Part shown: positions 51,147 to 59,787 of the stretch, piece after piece
Position numbering within the stretch: position 1 is the stretch's first letter
How the letters are laid out: each line of letters opens with the position of its first letter
Source of the DNA: CAVQCX01 sp963775335
GTDB taxonomy: Bacteria; Pseudomonadota; Gammaproteobacteria; Chromatiales; Chromatiaceae
Direction: 5' to 3'
NCBI GenBank assembly: GCA_963775335.1
Contig: CAVZIJ010000002.1
Span: 1,054,001 to 1,118,000, forward strand
Length of the DNA: 64,000 nucleotides
Translations under genes and position numbers: made by a program
The notes under the pieces: generated by a model
Told to the model about the DNA's origin: nothing
Seen by the model: the letters and a program-made list of their open reading frames with translations, nothing else
Databases searched by the model: none

Positions 51147-51819
51147 GCCTGTTCGCACCTCGTGCCAACCCCCGCTACCAAACGGCTGCGGATCATCGCA
51201 CCAAGCGGCAGAGACGAGAACCAAAGCGCCCACATACGGATCAGCTTCCGGCCGTCGCTGGTTGCACCAAGTCCGACCCAATCGGCAGCGCGACCTTAGG
51301 ATCATGGTAGTACATTTCCCCCGCCGGAACGGCCCGGGCCAAGGGGCACCGCGAAGAGAGCAAAGAGGGAGGGGCCGACCGCGCGACCCGGCCGCTCGGA
51401 GGATTCGGATCGGCATCGCCGCGCCGAACACCTCGCCCGCGGCCAAGCAGGCTCCACCGACAGGAAGACCGTAAGCGAACTTCCAAGCCCACCCTCCTTA
51501 ACGGGATGCGGGTCCCGACGCCGGAAAGCGGCCGTGCCCGGGGGGGCGGTTTTTCGTTATCTGCCCGAGCCGCATCCAGAACTCCAAAGAACATAGCAAG
51601 CCGACGGCGGCAGCGCAACCGATGTCGGCGGGCAAACGTCGCCGAGAAACAATCAGTTGCGCGGTGAAGCGTGAGTCAGGACACAACAGCGCTCGGCGTC
51701 CTCGACTCGCGCAGGGCCTGCGGACCGCGTCGCGAAGCAGCCGACTCGATCTTGTCGGCTCGCCGGTATGGTCGGACAATCCGCGCCTGGTGGAGCGGCA
51801 AGCAGGAGCCTCTGCGACC
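51147..51819. other. Divergent intergenic region between pilG and gshB
   Basis: 673 bp without a supported gene. A plus-strand terminator-like hairpin occurs at 51532-51554 although no plus-strand gene precedes it. The gshB ribosome-binding site is aggag at 51805-51809. Promoters for pilG should lie in the left part but none could be assigned. Confidence 0.5.
51532..51554 (+). terminator. Possible intrinsic terminator without an upstream gene
   Basis: ccgtgccc (51532-51539) can pair with ggggcgg (51543-51549) with one mismatch, followed by five T. There is no plus-strand coding gene upstream since apparently rsmE, so it may end a short untranslated RNA or be fortuitous. Confidence 0.3.
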
Positions 51820-52771
51820 ATGAGCATCGATCTCGGCGTCGTCATGGACCCCATCGGGACCATCAAGATCGCAAAAGACAGCACCTTCGCGATGCTCCTG
51901 GAGGCCCAGGCCCGGGGGTGGCGACTCTGGTATATGGAGCTGGGCGACCTGTGGCTGCGCGACGGGCGTGCCTACGCGCGGATGCGCGAGCTGCACGTCG
52001 AGGATGAGCAAACGGGCTGGTACCGCTTCTCCGCCGAGCGCGGCATGCCGCTGGACGAGCTCGATCTGATCCTGATGCGCAAGGACCCGCCATTCGACGT
52101 CGAGTACATCTACACCACCTATATCCTGGAACGCGCACAGAGCCGCGGCACTCTGGTGGTGAACCGGCCCGAAAGCTTGCGCGACGCCAATGAGAAGATG
52201 TTCACCGCATGGTTCCCGCAATGCTGCCCCCCTACACTGGTCGACCGGGACGCCGCGCGGCTCCACGCGTTCTTCGCCGAGCATCGAGACATCATCATCA
52301 AGCCCCTGGGCGGCATGGGCGGTGCCTCGGTGTTCCGCATCCGTCACGAGGACCCCAACACCAACGTGATCATCGAGACTCTGACCGCACATGGCACGCG
52401 ATTCGCCATGGCACAAAGATTCATCCCGGAGATCACCGCCGGCGACAAGCGGATCCTGATGGTGGACGGTGAGCCCATCCCCTACGCCCTGGCCCGCATC
52501 CCGAGAGCAGGCGAGACCCGCGGGAACCTGGCGGCCGGCGGAACCGGCAAGGGCGTGCCATTGTCCGAAAGGGACGTCTCGGATCGCCGGGCAGGTGGGC
52601 CCGGAGCTCAGCCGCCGGGGAATCCTATTCGCCGGCCTCGACGTGATCGGCGATTACCTGACCGAGATCAACGTCACCAGTCCCACGTGTATCAGAGAGC
52701 TCGATAGCCAATTCGGGCTCAACATCGGTGGGGAGCTGATGGACCGAATCGAGCAGAGGCTGGCGCTGTGA
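51820..52771 (+). CDS. gshB: Glutathione synthetase, one frameshift
   Basis: ATG 51820 begins MSIDLGVVMDPIGTIKIAKD, the GshB N-terminus. LRDANEKMFTAWFPQCCPPT, IIIKPLGGMGGASVFRI and RILMVDGEPIPYALARIPR build the ATP-grasp site. The last part, RRGILFAGLDVIGDYLTEIN, then VTSPTCIREL, is in the next frame and ends at 52771. One extra base near 52576 joins them (952 bp = 3n+1, 316 aa after correction). It adds glycine to gamma-glutamylcysteine. The next gene's GTG overlaps its stop. Confidence 0.9.
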
Positions 52772-53862
52772 CGCCGGCAGCCAGGTGCATTGCCCCGCGG
52801 TTGGCTCGTCGCAGCCTCGGGGCCTTTCTAGCACTGTGCGGGCTTGTCACGGCCTGCTCTCCCGGCGACCCGGCCTACAACGATCGGGTGCCGGCCTTTG
52901 GCGCCCACATCAATGTCAGTATCCTGGGAGTCCATCGGGCCACGGCCGAGTGGGCGGTCAGCCAGCTCGCCCAGGACTTTGCCTTCATGGACCAGGCCTG
53001 GGACGCCTGGGGCTCCGGGCCGCTCGCCCGAACGAATCTCCTGCTGGCCACCGGCAAGGACTTCTCCGCCCCACCTTCCGTGCTGCCCCTCATCACCCGG
53101 GCCGCGAAGCTCGCGGCCGAGAGCGACGACCTGTTCAATCCCGCGACCGGAAGGCTCACGGCCGCCTGGGGCTTCCAGAGCACCGGCCCGCACTGCATCG
53201 ACCCGCCCTCCGCGGATACGTTGGCGCGTCTGGTGCAAAGCCACCCGCGCATGAGTGACCTTTCGGTCCACGGCATGCAGGTACGGACCACCAATCCGGC
53301 GGTGGAGCTCGACTTCAGCGGGCTGATCACCGGGTACGGCATCGACAAGGCGATCGAGCATCTGAAGGATATGGGGATACACGACGCGCTCGTTAACGCG
53401 GGCGGGAACGTGCGCGCCATCGGGTCGAGAGACGGCAAACCCTGGCGGGTTGCCATCCGGCGCCCGGACGGCACCGGGGTCTATGCCACGATCGACCTGA
53501 TGGGCGATGAAAGCGTCTTCAGCGCAGGAGATGCGGAGAGAAGCGATGGGTGCGACGGCAACAGCTACCTGCATATCATCGACCCGCGCACGGGATACCC
53601 GGCCACCGGAACCCGCGCCGTCACCGTCGTCGACACCAGCGCGGCCACGGCCGATGCCGCGGCCCGGGCGTTGTTCGTGGCGGGCCCCCAACGCTGGGCG
53701 GAGATAGCCAAGCGTATGGGTATAAAGTGTGCCCTCTTGATCGACAGTCATGATGTGCTGCACATCACCCCGGCCATGGAGGACCGGCTGAGCTTCGTGG
53801 CCCCAGTCCAGGAGGTGCGTGTGAGCGCGCCCTCCGCCAGCCCCGGTGATGCGAGACGTTGA
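52768..53862 (+). CDS. apbE: FAD:protein FMN transferase (ApbE)
   Basis: 364 aa predicted lipoprotein (LGAFLALCGLVTACSPG). DLFNPATGRLTAAWGF, VELDFSGLITGYGIDKAIEH, ALVNAGGNVRAIGSRDGKPW and YLHIIDPRTGYPATGTRAVT are ApbE motifs for FAD and Mg binding. It attaches FMN to Thr in S/T-GAT motifs, such as those of RnfD and RnfG encoded at 9-10.7 kb. GTG start overlapping gshB. It ends on a TTGA overlap with tonB. Confidence 0.93.
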   Translation: MTPAARCIAPRLARRSLGAFLALCGLVTACSPGDPAYNDRVPAFGAHINVSILGVHRATAEWAVSQLAQDFAFMDQAWDAWGSGPLARTNLLLATGKDFSAPPSVLPLITRAAKLAAESDDLFNPATGRLTAAWGFQSTGPHCIDPPSADTLARLVQSHPRMSDLSVHGMQVRTTNPAVELDFSGLITGYGIDKAIEHLKDMGIHDALVNAGGNVRAIGSRDGKPWRVAIRRPDGTGVYATIDLMGDESVFSAGDAERSDGCDGNSYLHIIDPRTGYPATGTRAVTVVDTSAATADAAARALFVAGPQRWAEIAKRMGIKCALLIDSHDVLHITPAMEDRLSFVAPVQEVRVSAPSASPGDARR

Positions 53863-54734
53863 CCAATCGCACCCTCGCCTCCCGGCCCGTCGATCGCCTA
53901 GGCCTGACCCTGCTGCTGGCCACCGGCATCCATGCGGCGCTGATCCTGGGTCTGAGCTTCGACGTTGACCTGCCGTCAAGCACGAGCGCCGAGGCGCTGA
54001 GCGTCACCGTAGTGCGCAACCTGCGCGAGTCCCATAAGCCGGACAAGCCAGACTTCGCAGCCCAGGCCAACCAGGAGGGTGGGGGCGCCGAGGAGACCCC
54101 TGTCAAACCCAAGACTCAGCTGAGTCCGCCATCGGTGCAGGTCGGGGAACAACCGGCCCGCGAGACTCTGCAGGGCGCCCCTCCCCGGCCCGCGCGTGCC
54201 GAGCATCGGGTGCTGACCGCGATCCGGTCACCCCGCCGGATCGGCAGCGAGACTCCGGCCCCTCCCACCCCCGCGCTGAGCCAGCCGACCGCGGCAGAGA
54301 TGCTCGCCCAGCGTAGCCAGGAGATCGCGCGCATCACCGCCGAGCTCGACCGCAGGACCGAGGCATACGCCAAACGCCCGCGCCGCAAGTTCATCAGCGC
54401 CAGCACCAGGGAGGTCAAGTACGCCTTCTACCAGGAGGCCTGGCGTCGCAAGGTCGAGCGCATCGGCACGCTCAACTATCCGGAGGAGGCCAAGCGGGCG
54501 CAGATATATGGCACGCTGGTGCTGCATTGTGCGGTGCGCGCCGACGGAACGGTGGAGAGCATCGACATCCAGCGCTCATCAGGGATCAAGGTCCTGGATG
54601 ACGCCGCGGTCCGCGCCGTGCGGCTGGCGGCGCCGTTCGCCCCGTTCTCGCCGGATATCGCCGCCGAAACCGACATCCTCGACATCACGCGCACCTTCCG
54701 CTACACGAGCGGCAACCAGCTCATGTCAGACTGA
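53859..54734 (+). CDS. TonB family energy transducer
   Basis: 291 aa, TTG start sharing TTGA with the apbE stop. An N-terminal membrane anchor (LGLTLLLATGIHAALILGLS) is followed by a Pro/charged periplasmic spacer. The C-terminal TonB domain contains VERIGTLNYPEEAKRAQIYG, TLVLHCAVRADGTVESIDIQ and SSGIKVLDDAAVRAVRLAAP. It transmits proton-motive energy to outer-membrane receptors or secretins. This gene is regularly found between gshB and yqgE in gammaproteobacteria. Confidence 0.9.
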   Translation: MTNRTLASRPVDRLGLTLLLATGIHAALILGLSFDVDLPSSTSAEALSVTVVRNLRESHKPDKPDFAAQANQEGGGAEETPVKPKTQLSPPSVQVGEQPARETLQGAPPRPARAEHRVLTAIRSPRRIGSETPAPPTPALSQPTAAEMLAQRSQEIARITAELDRRTEAYAKRPRRKFISASTREVKYAFYQEAWRRKVERIGTLNYPEEAKRAQIYGTLVLHCAVRADGTVESIDIQRSSGIKVLDDAAVRAVRLAAPFAPFSPDIAAETDILDITRTFRYTSGNQLMSD

Positions 54735-54977
54735 CAGGGCGTGCAGCCACCGCGTGTCGCCGCGGCCTGCATGCCGTAAGGGGGTGCGGCGCTACTTCGA
54801 TCCAGGTCGGTGACCGACGATGAACGGAACCGGTAAATGGTGCAGGGATCAAGCGTTTATGGAGCCGGGATGCAACATCGCCCTTTCCGGTCTCCGCGCG
54901 GAGAAGGCTGACGGAAGACTTGCATTCTGCTGGCGCGGCCCTTGCGGGCCGCGGGCGCCCCCCGGATACTATTCGGC

Positions 54978-55541
54978 ATGGGAGACGCAGCCAATCTCAC
55001 CGATCACTTCCTGATCGCCATGCCCGGCATGGACGACCCGAACTTCTCGCGCACCGTGACCTACATCTGCGAGCACAACGAGCGGGGGGCCATGGGTATA
55101 GTGGTGAACCGGCCGACGGGCCTGGATCTGGGAGATATCCTGGAGCAGATGGCCATCCCTGAGGCCCCCGACCAGGTGCGTCGGCAGCCCGTCTACCTGG
55201 GCGGCCCGGTCCAGCCCGAGCGCGGATTCGTGCTGCACAGTCACGACCGCCTCTGGGACTCCACTCTGCAGATCAGTGGCGAGATCAGCATTACCACGTC
55301 CCGAGACATCCTCGAGGCGATGGCGGCCGGACGGGGGCCCGAGCACGCCCTGGTGGCCCTGGGCTACGCCGGCTGGGGCGAGGGTCAGCTCGAGGGAGAG
55401 CTCAGCGCCAACGCCTGGCTGAGCAGCCGCGCCGACCCGCAGATCATCTTCGCGCTGCCGCTGGAGCAACGCTGGCAGGCCGCCGCCAGCCTCCTGGGCA
55501 TAGATCTGAACCTGCTCTCGGGCGAAGCGGGGCACGCCTAA
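54978..55541 (+). CDS. YqgE/AlgH family protein (UPF0301)
   Basis: 187 aa from ATG 54978. LTDHFLIAMPGMDDPNFSRT, YICEHNERGAMGIVVNRPTG, YLGGPVQPERGFVLHS and GYAGWGEGQLEGELSANAWL are the family blocks. It precedes ruvX as in most gammaproteobacteria. Its biochemical role is not settled; in Pseudomonas AlgH was linked to alginate control. Confidence 0.95.
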   Translation: MGDAANLTDHFLIAMPGMDDPNFSRTVTYICEHNERGAMGIVVNRPTGLDLGDILEQMAIPEAPDQVRRQPVYLGGPVQPERGFVLHSHDRLWDSTLQISGEISITTSRDILEAMAAGRGPEHALVALGYAGWGEGQLEGELSANAWLSSRADPQIIFALPLEQRWQAAASLLGIDLNLLSGEAGHA

Positions 55542-55558
55542 GGGTTGCCCCGGGGCGG

Positions 55559-55978
55559 ATGGAGACCTGGCTGGGGTTCGACTTCGGGACCAAACGGCTG
55601 GGCGTCGCCGTCGGGCAGACGATCACTGGCTCGGCCTCACCGCTGGCGACCCTCGGGTCGCGCGGAGGGCGCCCGGACTGGGATGCCATCGCCACCCTCA
55701 TCGCAACCTGGCGGCCCCAGGGACTGATCGTCGGGCTGCCGTTCAACATGGACGACTCCGAGGCCCAAGCGGCGCCGGGCGCCCGGCGCTTCGCACGTCA
55801 GCTCGAAGGGCGTTTCCGATTGCCGGTATACTTGGTCGACGAGCGGCTCACCTCATTAGAGGCCGAGCGCCGGCTCCCTCAACGCACCCGTCGCCCCGGC
55901 AACGTCGACGCCTATGCAGCAAAACTGATTCTGGAAACCTGGCTCAGTGAACAAAGCGCCCCGCATCCTCATGGATGA
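55559..55978 (+). CDS. ruvX: Putative pre-16S rRNA nuclease (YqgF/RuvX)
   Basis: 139 aa RNase-H-like fold. WLGFDFGTKRLGVAVGQTIT holds the first Asp, IVGLPFNMDDSEAQAAPGAR the second motif, and VYLVDERLTSLEAERRL and NVDAYAAKLILETWL the remaining acidic residues. It processes the 5' end of 16S rRNA. Its 3' end overlaps the pyrR start. Confidence 0.95.
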   Translation: METWLGFDFGTKRLGVAVGQTITGSASPLATLGSRGGRPDWDAIATLIATWRPQGLIVGLPFNMDDSEAQAAPGARRFARQLEGRFRLPVYLVDERLTSLEAERRLPQRTRRPGNVDAYAAKLILETWLSEQSAPHPHG

Positions 55979-56516
55979 CCCCGAGATCGAGGATCTCATC
56001 CGGCGCATGGCCGAGGAGCTGCGCCGGCGGCTCGACGAGCGGCGCATCTCCGATCCCCTGATGATCGGCATCCACACCGGCGGGGCCTGGGTCGCCGAGC
56101 GGCTACACGGGCTGCTCGGCCTGTCCGAGCCTCTGGGTACCCTGGACATCTCGTTCTACCGTGACGATTTCACCCGGATCGGCATGAATCCCCAGGTCCG
56201 ACCCTCCAGCATCCCGTTCTCGCTCGACGACCGGCACATCGTGCTCGTGGACGACGTGCTGCAGACCGGCCGCACCATCCGGGCGGCGCTCAACGAGATC
56301 TTCGACTACGGGCGACCCGCCTCGGTGCTCCTGGCGACCCTGGTCGAGCGTAGCGGCCGCGAGCTGCCCGTCCATCCCGATGTCGCGGGCCTGCGTCCGG
56401 ACCTGGCGGCCCGGGAGCACGTCACGCTCACCGGCCCAGCGCCGCTGACCCTGGTAGTGAGCGCCTCCAAGCGGGAGGCGCGCAGCGGCGCCCCGGAGCC
56501 CGGGAGCGGCGCTTGA
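55947..56516 (+). CDS. pyrR: PyrR (pyr regulator / uracil phosphoribosyltransferase)
   Basis: 189 aa from GTG 55947 (alternative ATG 55971 gives 181 aa and a shorter overlap with ruvX). IVLVDDVLQTGRTIRAALNE is the PRPP-binding loop, and LGTLDISFYRDDFTRIGMNP, PQVRPSSIPFSLDDRHIVLV are typical of PyrR. In proteobacteria its regulatory mode is less clear than in Bacillus. Its TGA overlaps the TTG of pyrB. Confidence 0.92.
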   Translation: MNKAPRILMDDPEIEDLIRRMAEELRRRLDERRISDPLMIGIHTGGAWVAERLHGLLGLSEPLGTLDISFYRDDFTRIGMNPQVRPSSIPFSLDDRHIVLVDDVLQTGRTIRAALNEIFDYGRPASVLLATLVERSGRELPVHPDVAGLRPDLAAREHVTLTGPAPLTLVVSASKREARSGAPEPGSGA

Positions 56517-57490
56517 GCGGTCACCCCAACGTCCAGCTCGACGCCAAAGGCCGGCTGCGTCACTTCCTGACCATCGACGGGCTGAGCCGGGAGCTGCTCA
56601 CCGAGATCCTGGACAAGGCAGAGTCGTTTGCCGGCGTGACCGAACAAACCGTGAAGAAGGTGCCACTGCTGCGGGGCAAAGTGATCGCCAACCTGTTCTT
56701 CGAGTCGAGCACCCGCACCCGTACCACCTTCGAGCTGGCTGCCAAACGGCTCTCCGCGGATGTGCTGAACATCAACATCAGCACCTCTGCCACCACCAAG
56801 GGCGAGACCCTGCTCGACACGCTGCGCAATCTCGAGGCCATGCACGTGGACATGTTCGTGGTGCGTCATGCCGAGAGCGGCGCCGCCCACTTTATCGCCC
56901 AGCACGCCGCGCCCCACGTCAGCGTCATCAACGCCGGGGACGGCCGGCACTCGCACCCGACCCAGGGAATGCTCGACATGTTCACCATCCGGCGCAAGCT
57001 GGGCCGGATCGAGGGGCTCAAGGTCGCGATCGTCGGCGACCTGCGGCATTCACGCGTCGCCCGCTCGCAGATCCTGGGGCTCAACACCCTCGGCGCGGCC
57101 GAGGTCCGGGTCATTGCCCCACGCACGCTCCTGCCGCCGGACATCCGCTCGCTGGGGGTACACCCATTTCACCAGCTCGACGAGGGTATCCGGGACGCCG
57201 ACGTGGTGATCATGCTACGGCTGCAGAAGGAGCGCATGAGCGGCGCCTTTCTCCCGAGCGAGCGTGAGTACTTCCAGCTGTTCGGACTCACCGAGGACCG
57301 TCTGCGGGCGGCCAAGCCCGAAGCGATCGTGATGCATCCGGGACCCATTAACCGAGGCGTCGAGATGGATTCCCAGGTTGCCGACGGTCCGCGATCGGTG
57401 ATCCTCGCCCAAGTGACCTATGGCATCGCCGTGCGCATGGCCATCATGTCCATGGCCATGAGCGTCGGCGAGGGAGGGCGCGAGCCTTGA
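56513..57490 (+). CDS. pyrB: Aspartate carbamoyltransferase catalytic subunit
   Basis: 325 aa, TTG start sharing TTGA with the pyrR stop. NLFFESSTRTRTTFELAAKR is the carbamoyl-phosphate site, followed by NISTSATTKGETLLDTLRNL (80s loop), VINAGDGRHSHPTQGMLDMF and HPGPINRGVEMDSQ. It makes carbamoyl-aspartate. Pairing with an inactive dihydroorotase downstream suggests the class A ATCase-pseudo-DHOase dodecamer known from Pseudomonas. Confidence 0.96.
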   Translation: MSGHPNVQLDAKGRLRHFLTIDGLSRELLTEILDKAESFAGVTEQTVKKVPLLRGKVIANLFFESSTRTRTTFELAAKRLSADVLNINISTSATTKGETLLDTLRNLEAMHVDMFVVRHAESGAAHFIAQHAAPHVSVINAGDGRHSHPTQGMLDMFTIRRKLGRIEGLKVAIVGDLRHSRVARSQILGLNTLGAAEVRVIAPRTLLPPDIRSLGVHPFHQLDEGIRDADVVIMLRLQKERMSGAFLPSEREYFQLFGLTEDRLRAAKPEAIVMHPGPINRGVEMDSQVADGPRSVILAQVTYGIAVRMAIMSMAMSVGEGGREP

Positions 57491-58764
57491 ACCGGCTGAG
57501 CATCCTGGGCGGGCGTCTGATCGACCCCGTCAACGGCATCGATGCACAGGTCGACCTGCACATCGACCGCGGCCGGATCTGCGGTCTGGGAGCCCCCCCG
57601 GGCGCATTCAACCCGGATCGGGCGATCGACGCCAGGGGCCTGGTGGTGTGCCCGGGATTGGTCGATCTCAGTGCCCGCCTGCGCGAGCCCGGTGCCGAGC
57701 ACAAGGCGACCATCGCCAGCGAGACCGCGGCGGCCGCCAGCGGCGGCGTGACTACCCTGTGCTGCCCGCCCGACACCGACCCCGCCATCGACACGCCGGC
57801 CGTCGTGGAGCTGATCCGTCGCAAGGCCAAACGTAGCGGACGCTGCATGGTGCTGCCCCTGGGCGCCATCACCCGGGACCTCGCCGGCACGGAGCTCGCT
57901 GAGATGGCCGCCTTGAAGGCAGCCGGCTGTCCCGCCGTGAGCAACGCCTCCGCGGCCCTCGCCTCGATCCTGGTGCAACGGCGCGCCCTGGAGTACGCCA
58001 GCACATACGGGCTGATCGTGCTGCTGCGTCCGGAGGACCCGCAGCTGCGCGACGGGGGCTGCGCCCACGAGGGGCCAGTGAGTACCCGCTTGGGTCTGCC
58101 CGGCATACCGGAGGCGGCCGAGACCGTGGCCGTCGCCCGCGACATCGCACTGTGCGAGCAGACTGGCGCACGCATCCACTTCCGCGGGCTGTCCACCGCC
58201 AAGGCGGTGCGTATGATCGAGCGCGCCCGCCAGGACCGACTGCCGGTCTCTGCCGACGTGGCCGCTCATCAGCTGTTTCTCACGGAGGCCGACATCGATG
58301 GCTTCGACAGCCGCTGCCATGTGGACCCACCGCTGCGGACCACCGCGGACCGCGAGGGCTTGCGCGCCGGCGTAGCCAGCGGAGCCATTGGGGCCATCTG
58401 CTCGGACCATCAGCCCCACGAGCCCGACGCCAAGGACGCGCCCTTCCCCAGCACAGCACCGGGGATCTCTGCGCTGGAGACGCTGCTGCCCCTGACGCTT
58501 CGGCTGGTCGAGGAGCGGCTGCTGGCGCTCGACGCCGCGATCGCGCGAGTGACCTGCGGGCCGGCGGATGTGCTCGGGCTGCCGCTGGGCCGGCTCGGCG
58601 TCGGCGCCCGAGCCGATGTGTGCGTATTCGACCCCGACGAGCCCTGGATCCTGGACCCGCACGCGATGCGCAGCTGCGGCCGCAACACCCCTTTCGCCGG
58701 CTGGGAGATGAGAGGGCGGGTGCGCTATACGCTGTTCGAGGGCCGGGTGGTCTACGAGACGTGA
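57487..58764 (+). CDS. pyrC': Dihydroorotase homologue lacking metal ligands (PyrC'/PyrX), structural partner of PyrB
   Basis: 425 aa, TTG start sharing TTGA with the pyrB stop. The amidohydrolase HxH metal motif is replaced: active enzymes read GLVDxHxHLREPG, here GLVDLSARLREPG. The carbamylated-Lys position reads NASAA. A late AICSDHQPHEPDAKDAPF with SDHxPH is kept. Such proteins are inactive but needed to assemble and activate class A ATCase. A functional dihydroorotase must be encoded elsewhere. Confidence 0.9.
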   Translation: MNRLSILGGRLIDPVNGIDAQVDLHIDRGRICGLGAPPGAFNPDRAIDARGLVVCPGLVDLSARLREPGAEHKATIASETAAAASGGVTTLCCPPDTDPAIDTPAVVELIRRKAKRSGRCMVLPLGAITRDLAGTELAEMAALKAAGCPAVSNASAALASILVQRRALEYASTYGLIVLLRPEDPQLRDGGCAHEGPVSTRLGLPGIPEAAETVAVARDIALCEQTGARIHFRGLSTAKAVRMIERARQDRLPVSADVAAHQLFLTEADIDGFDSRCHVDPPLRTTADREGLRAGVASGAIGAICSDHQPHEPDAKDAPFPSTAPGISALETLLPLTLRLVEERLLALDAAIARVTCGPADVLGLPLGRLGVGARADVCVFDPDEPWILDPHAMRSCGRNTPFAGWEMRGRVRYTLFEGRVVYET

Positions 58765-58879
58765 CGAAGGGAGGGCACCGCCACGAGGCTAGCGACAGCG
58801 CCACAGCGAGCGCAGCACTATCAACCTAGAAACGGCAGTTGACCGCTTCGAGCACCGATCAAGTGATTGATCGGACCAC

Positions 58880-59782
58880 ATGAAGGAACCGAAAGGCGCC
58901 CCCGTGCTCAAGCCACACCGAGAGACCGTCTTCCTCGCGGATGCGGAAATTCTGGCTCACGAGACCTTCCCGGGCGAGCAGTACGTGCTACGCCTCCGGG
59001 CCCCGGCCTGCGCCGCGGCCGCGCGCCCCGGCCAGTTCGTCCACCTGCAGTGCCACCCCCTGCGCCCGATGCGCCGACCCATCTCGATCATGCGGGCCAG
59101 CGCGCGCGAGGGCTGGGTGGATCTCCTGTACAAGATGGTCGGCGAAGGCACGGCCCTGCTGGCCCGGCGTGAACGAGGAGAGAAGCTCAGCGTTCTCGGG
59201 CCGATCGGCGTGCCCTTCGAGGTACACCGGGAGCGGCCCCGGCCGCTGCTGCTGGGCGGAGGGGTGGGTATGCCGCCGATGATCTGTCTGGCGGAATCCC
59301 TGCGCAGGCGCCCGGATGTCTCGCCTCTGGTGATCCTGGGCTCGGAGGTACCCTTCCCCTTTCATCCCCAACCGTCGGCAATACTGACACCCGGTCTGCC
59401 CCAGGGGGTCATAGCGGCCATGCCGCTGCTGGACGACTGGGGCCTACCCAGCCGGTTGGCCAGCCTGCGCGGCTTTCCGGGGTGCTATCAGGGCTACGTG
59501 ACGGATCTGGCACGGATCTGGCTCGAATCCCTGGAGGCAGCCGCGCGCACGCAAGTCGAGATCTTCGCCTGCGGACCCCACCCGATGCTCGAGGCGGTGG
59601 CGGCGCTTGCCCGGGAGCTCGCCCTGCCCTGCCAGGTCTGCCTCGAAGAATTCATGGCCTGCGCAGTAGGCGGCTGCGCCGGCTGCACCGTACCCGTTCT
59701 GACCGAGCAAGGGGCGACGATGAAGCGCGTCTGCGTGGACGGTCCGGTATTCGACGCCTACGCCGTATTCCCCGGGGAATAG
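58880..59782 (+). CDS. pyrK: Dihydroorotate dehydrogenase electron-transfer subunit-like protein (PyrK)
   Basis: 300 aa ferredoxin-reductase fold. RPGQFVHLQCHPLRPMRRPI binds FAD, and LLYKMVGEGTALLARRERGE and PLLLGGGVGMPPMICLAESL form the nucleotide site. A C-terminal [2Fe-2S] set (CQVCLEEFMACAVGGCAGCT, then VCVDGPVF) matches PyrK. PyrK pairs with class 1B PyrD, which is not in this window. It faces pilU end to end, with 5 bp between the corrected stops. Confidence 0.85.
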   Translation: MKEPKGAPVLKPHRETVFLADAEILAHETFPGEQYVLRLRAPACAAAARPGQFVHLQCHPLRPMRRPISIMRASAREGWVDLLYKMVGEGTALLARRERGEKLSVLGPIGVPFEVHRERPRPLLLGGGVGMPPMICLAESLRRRPDVSPLVILGSEVPFPFHPQPSAILTPGLPQGVIAAMPLLDDWGLPSRLASLRGFPGCYQGYVTDLARIWLESLEAAARTQVEIFACGPHPMLEAVAALARELALPCQVCLEEFMACAVGGCAGCTVPVLTEQGATMKRVCVDGPVFDAYAVFPGE

Positions 59783-59787
59783 AGCGG

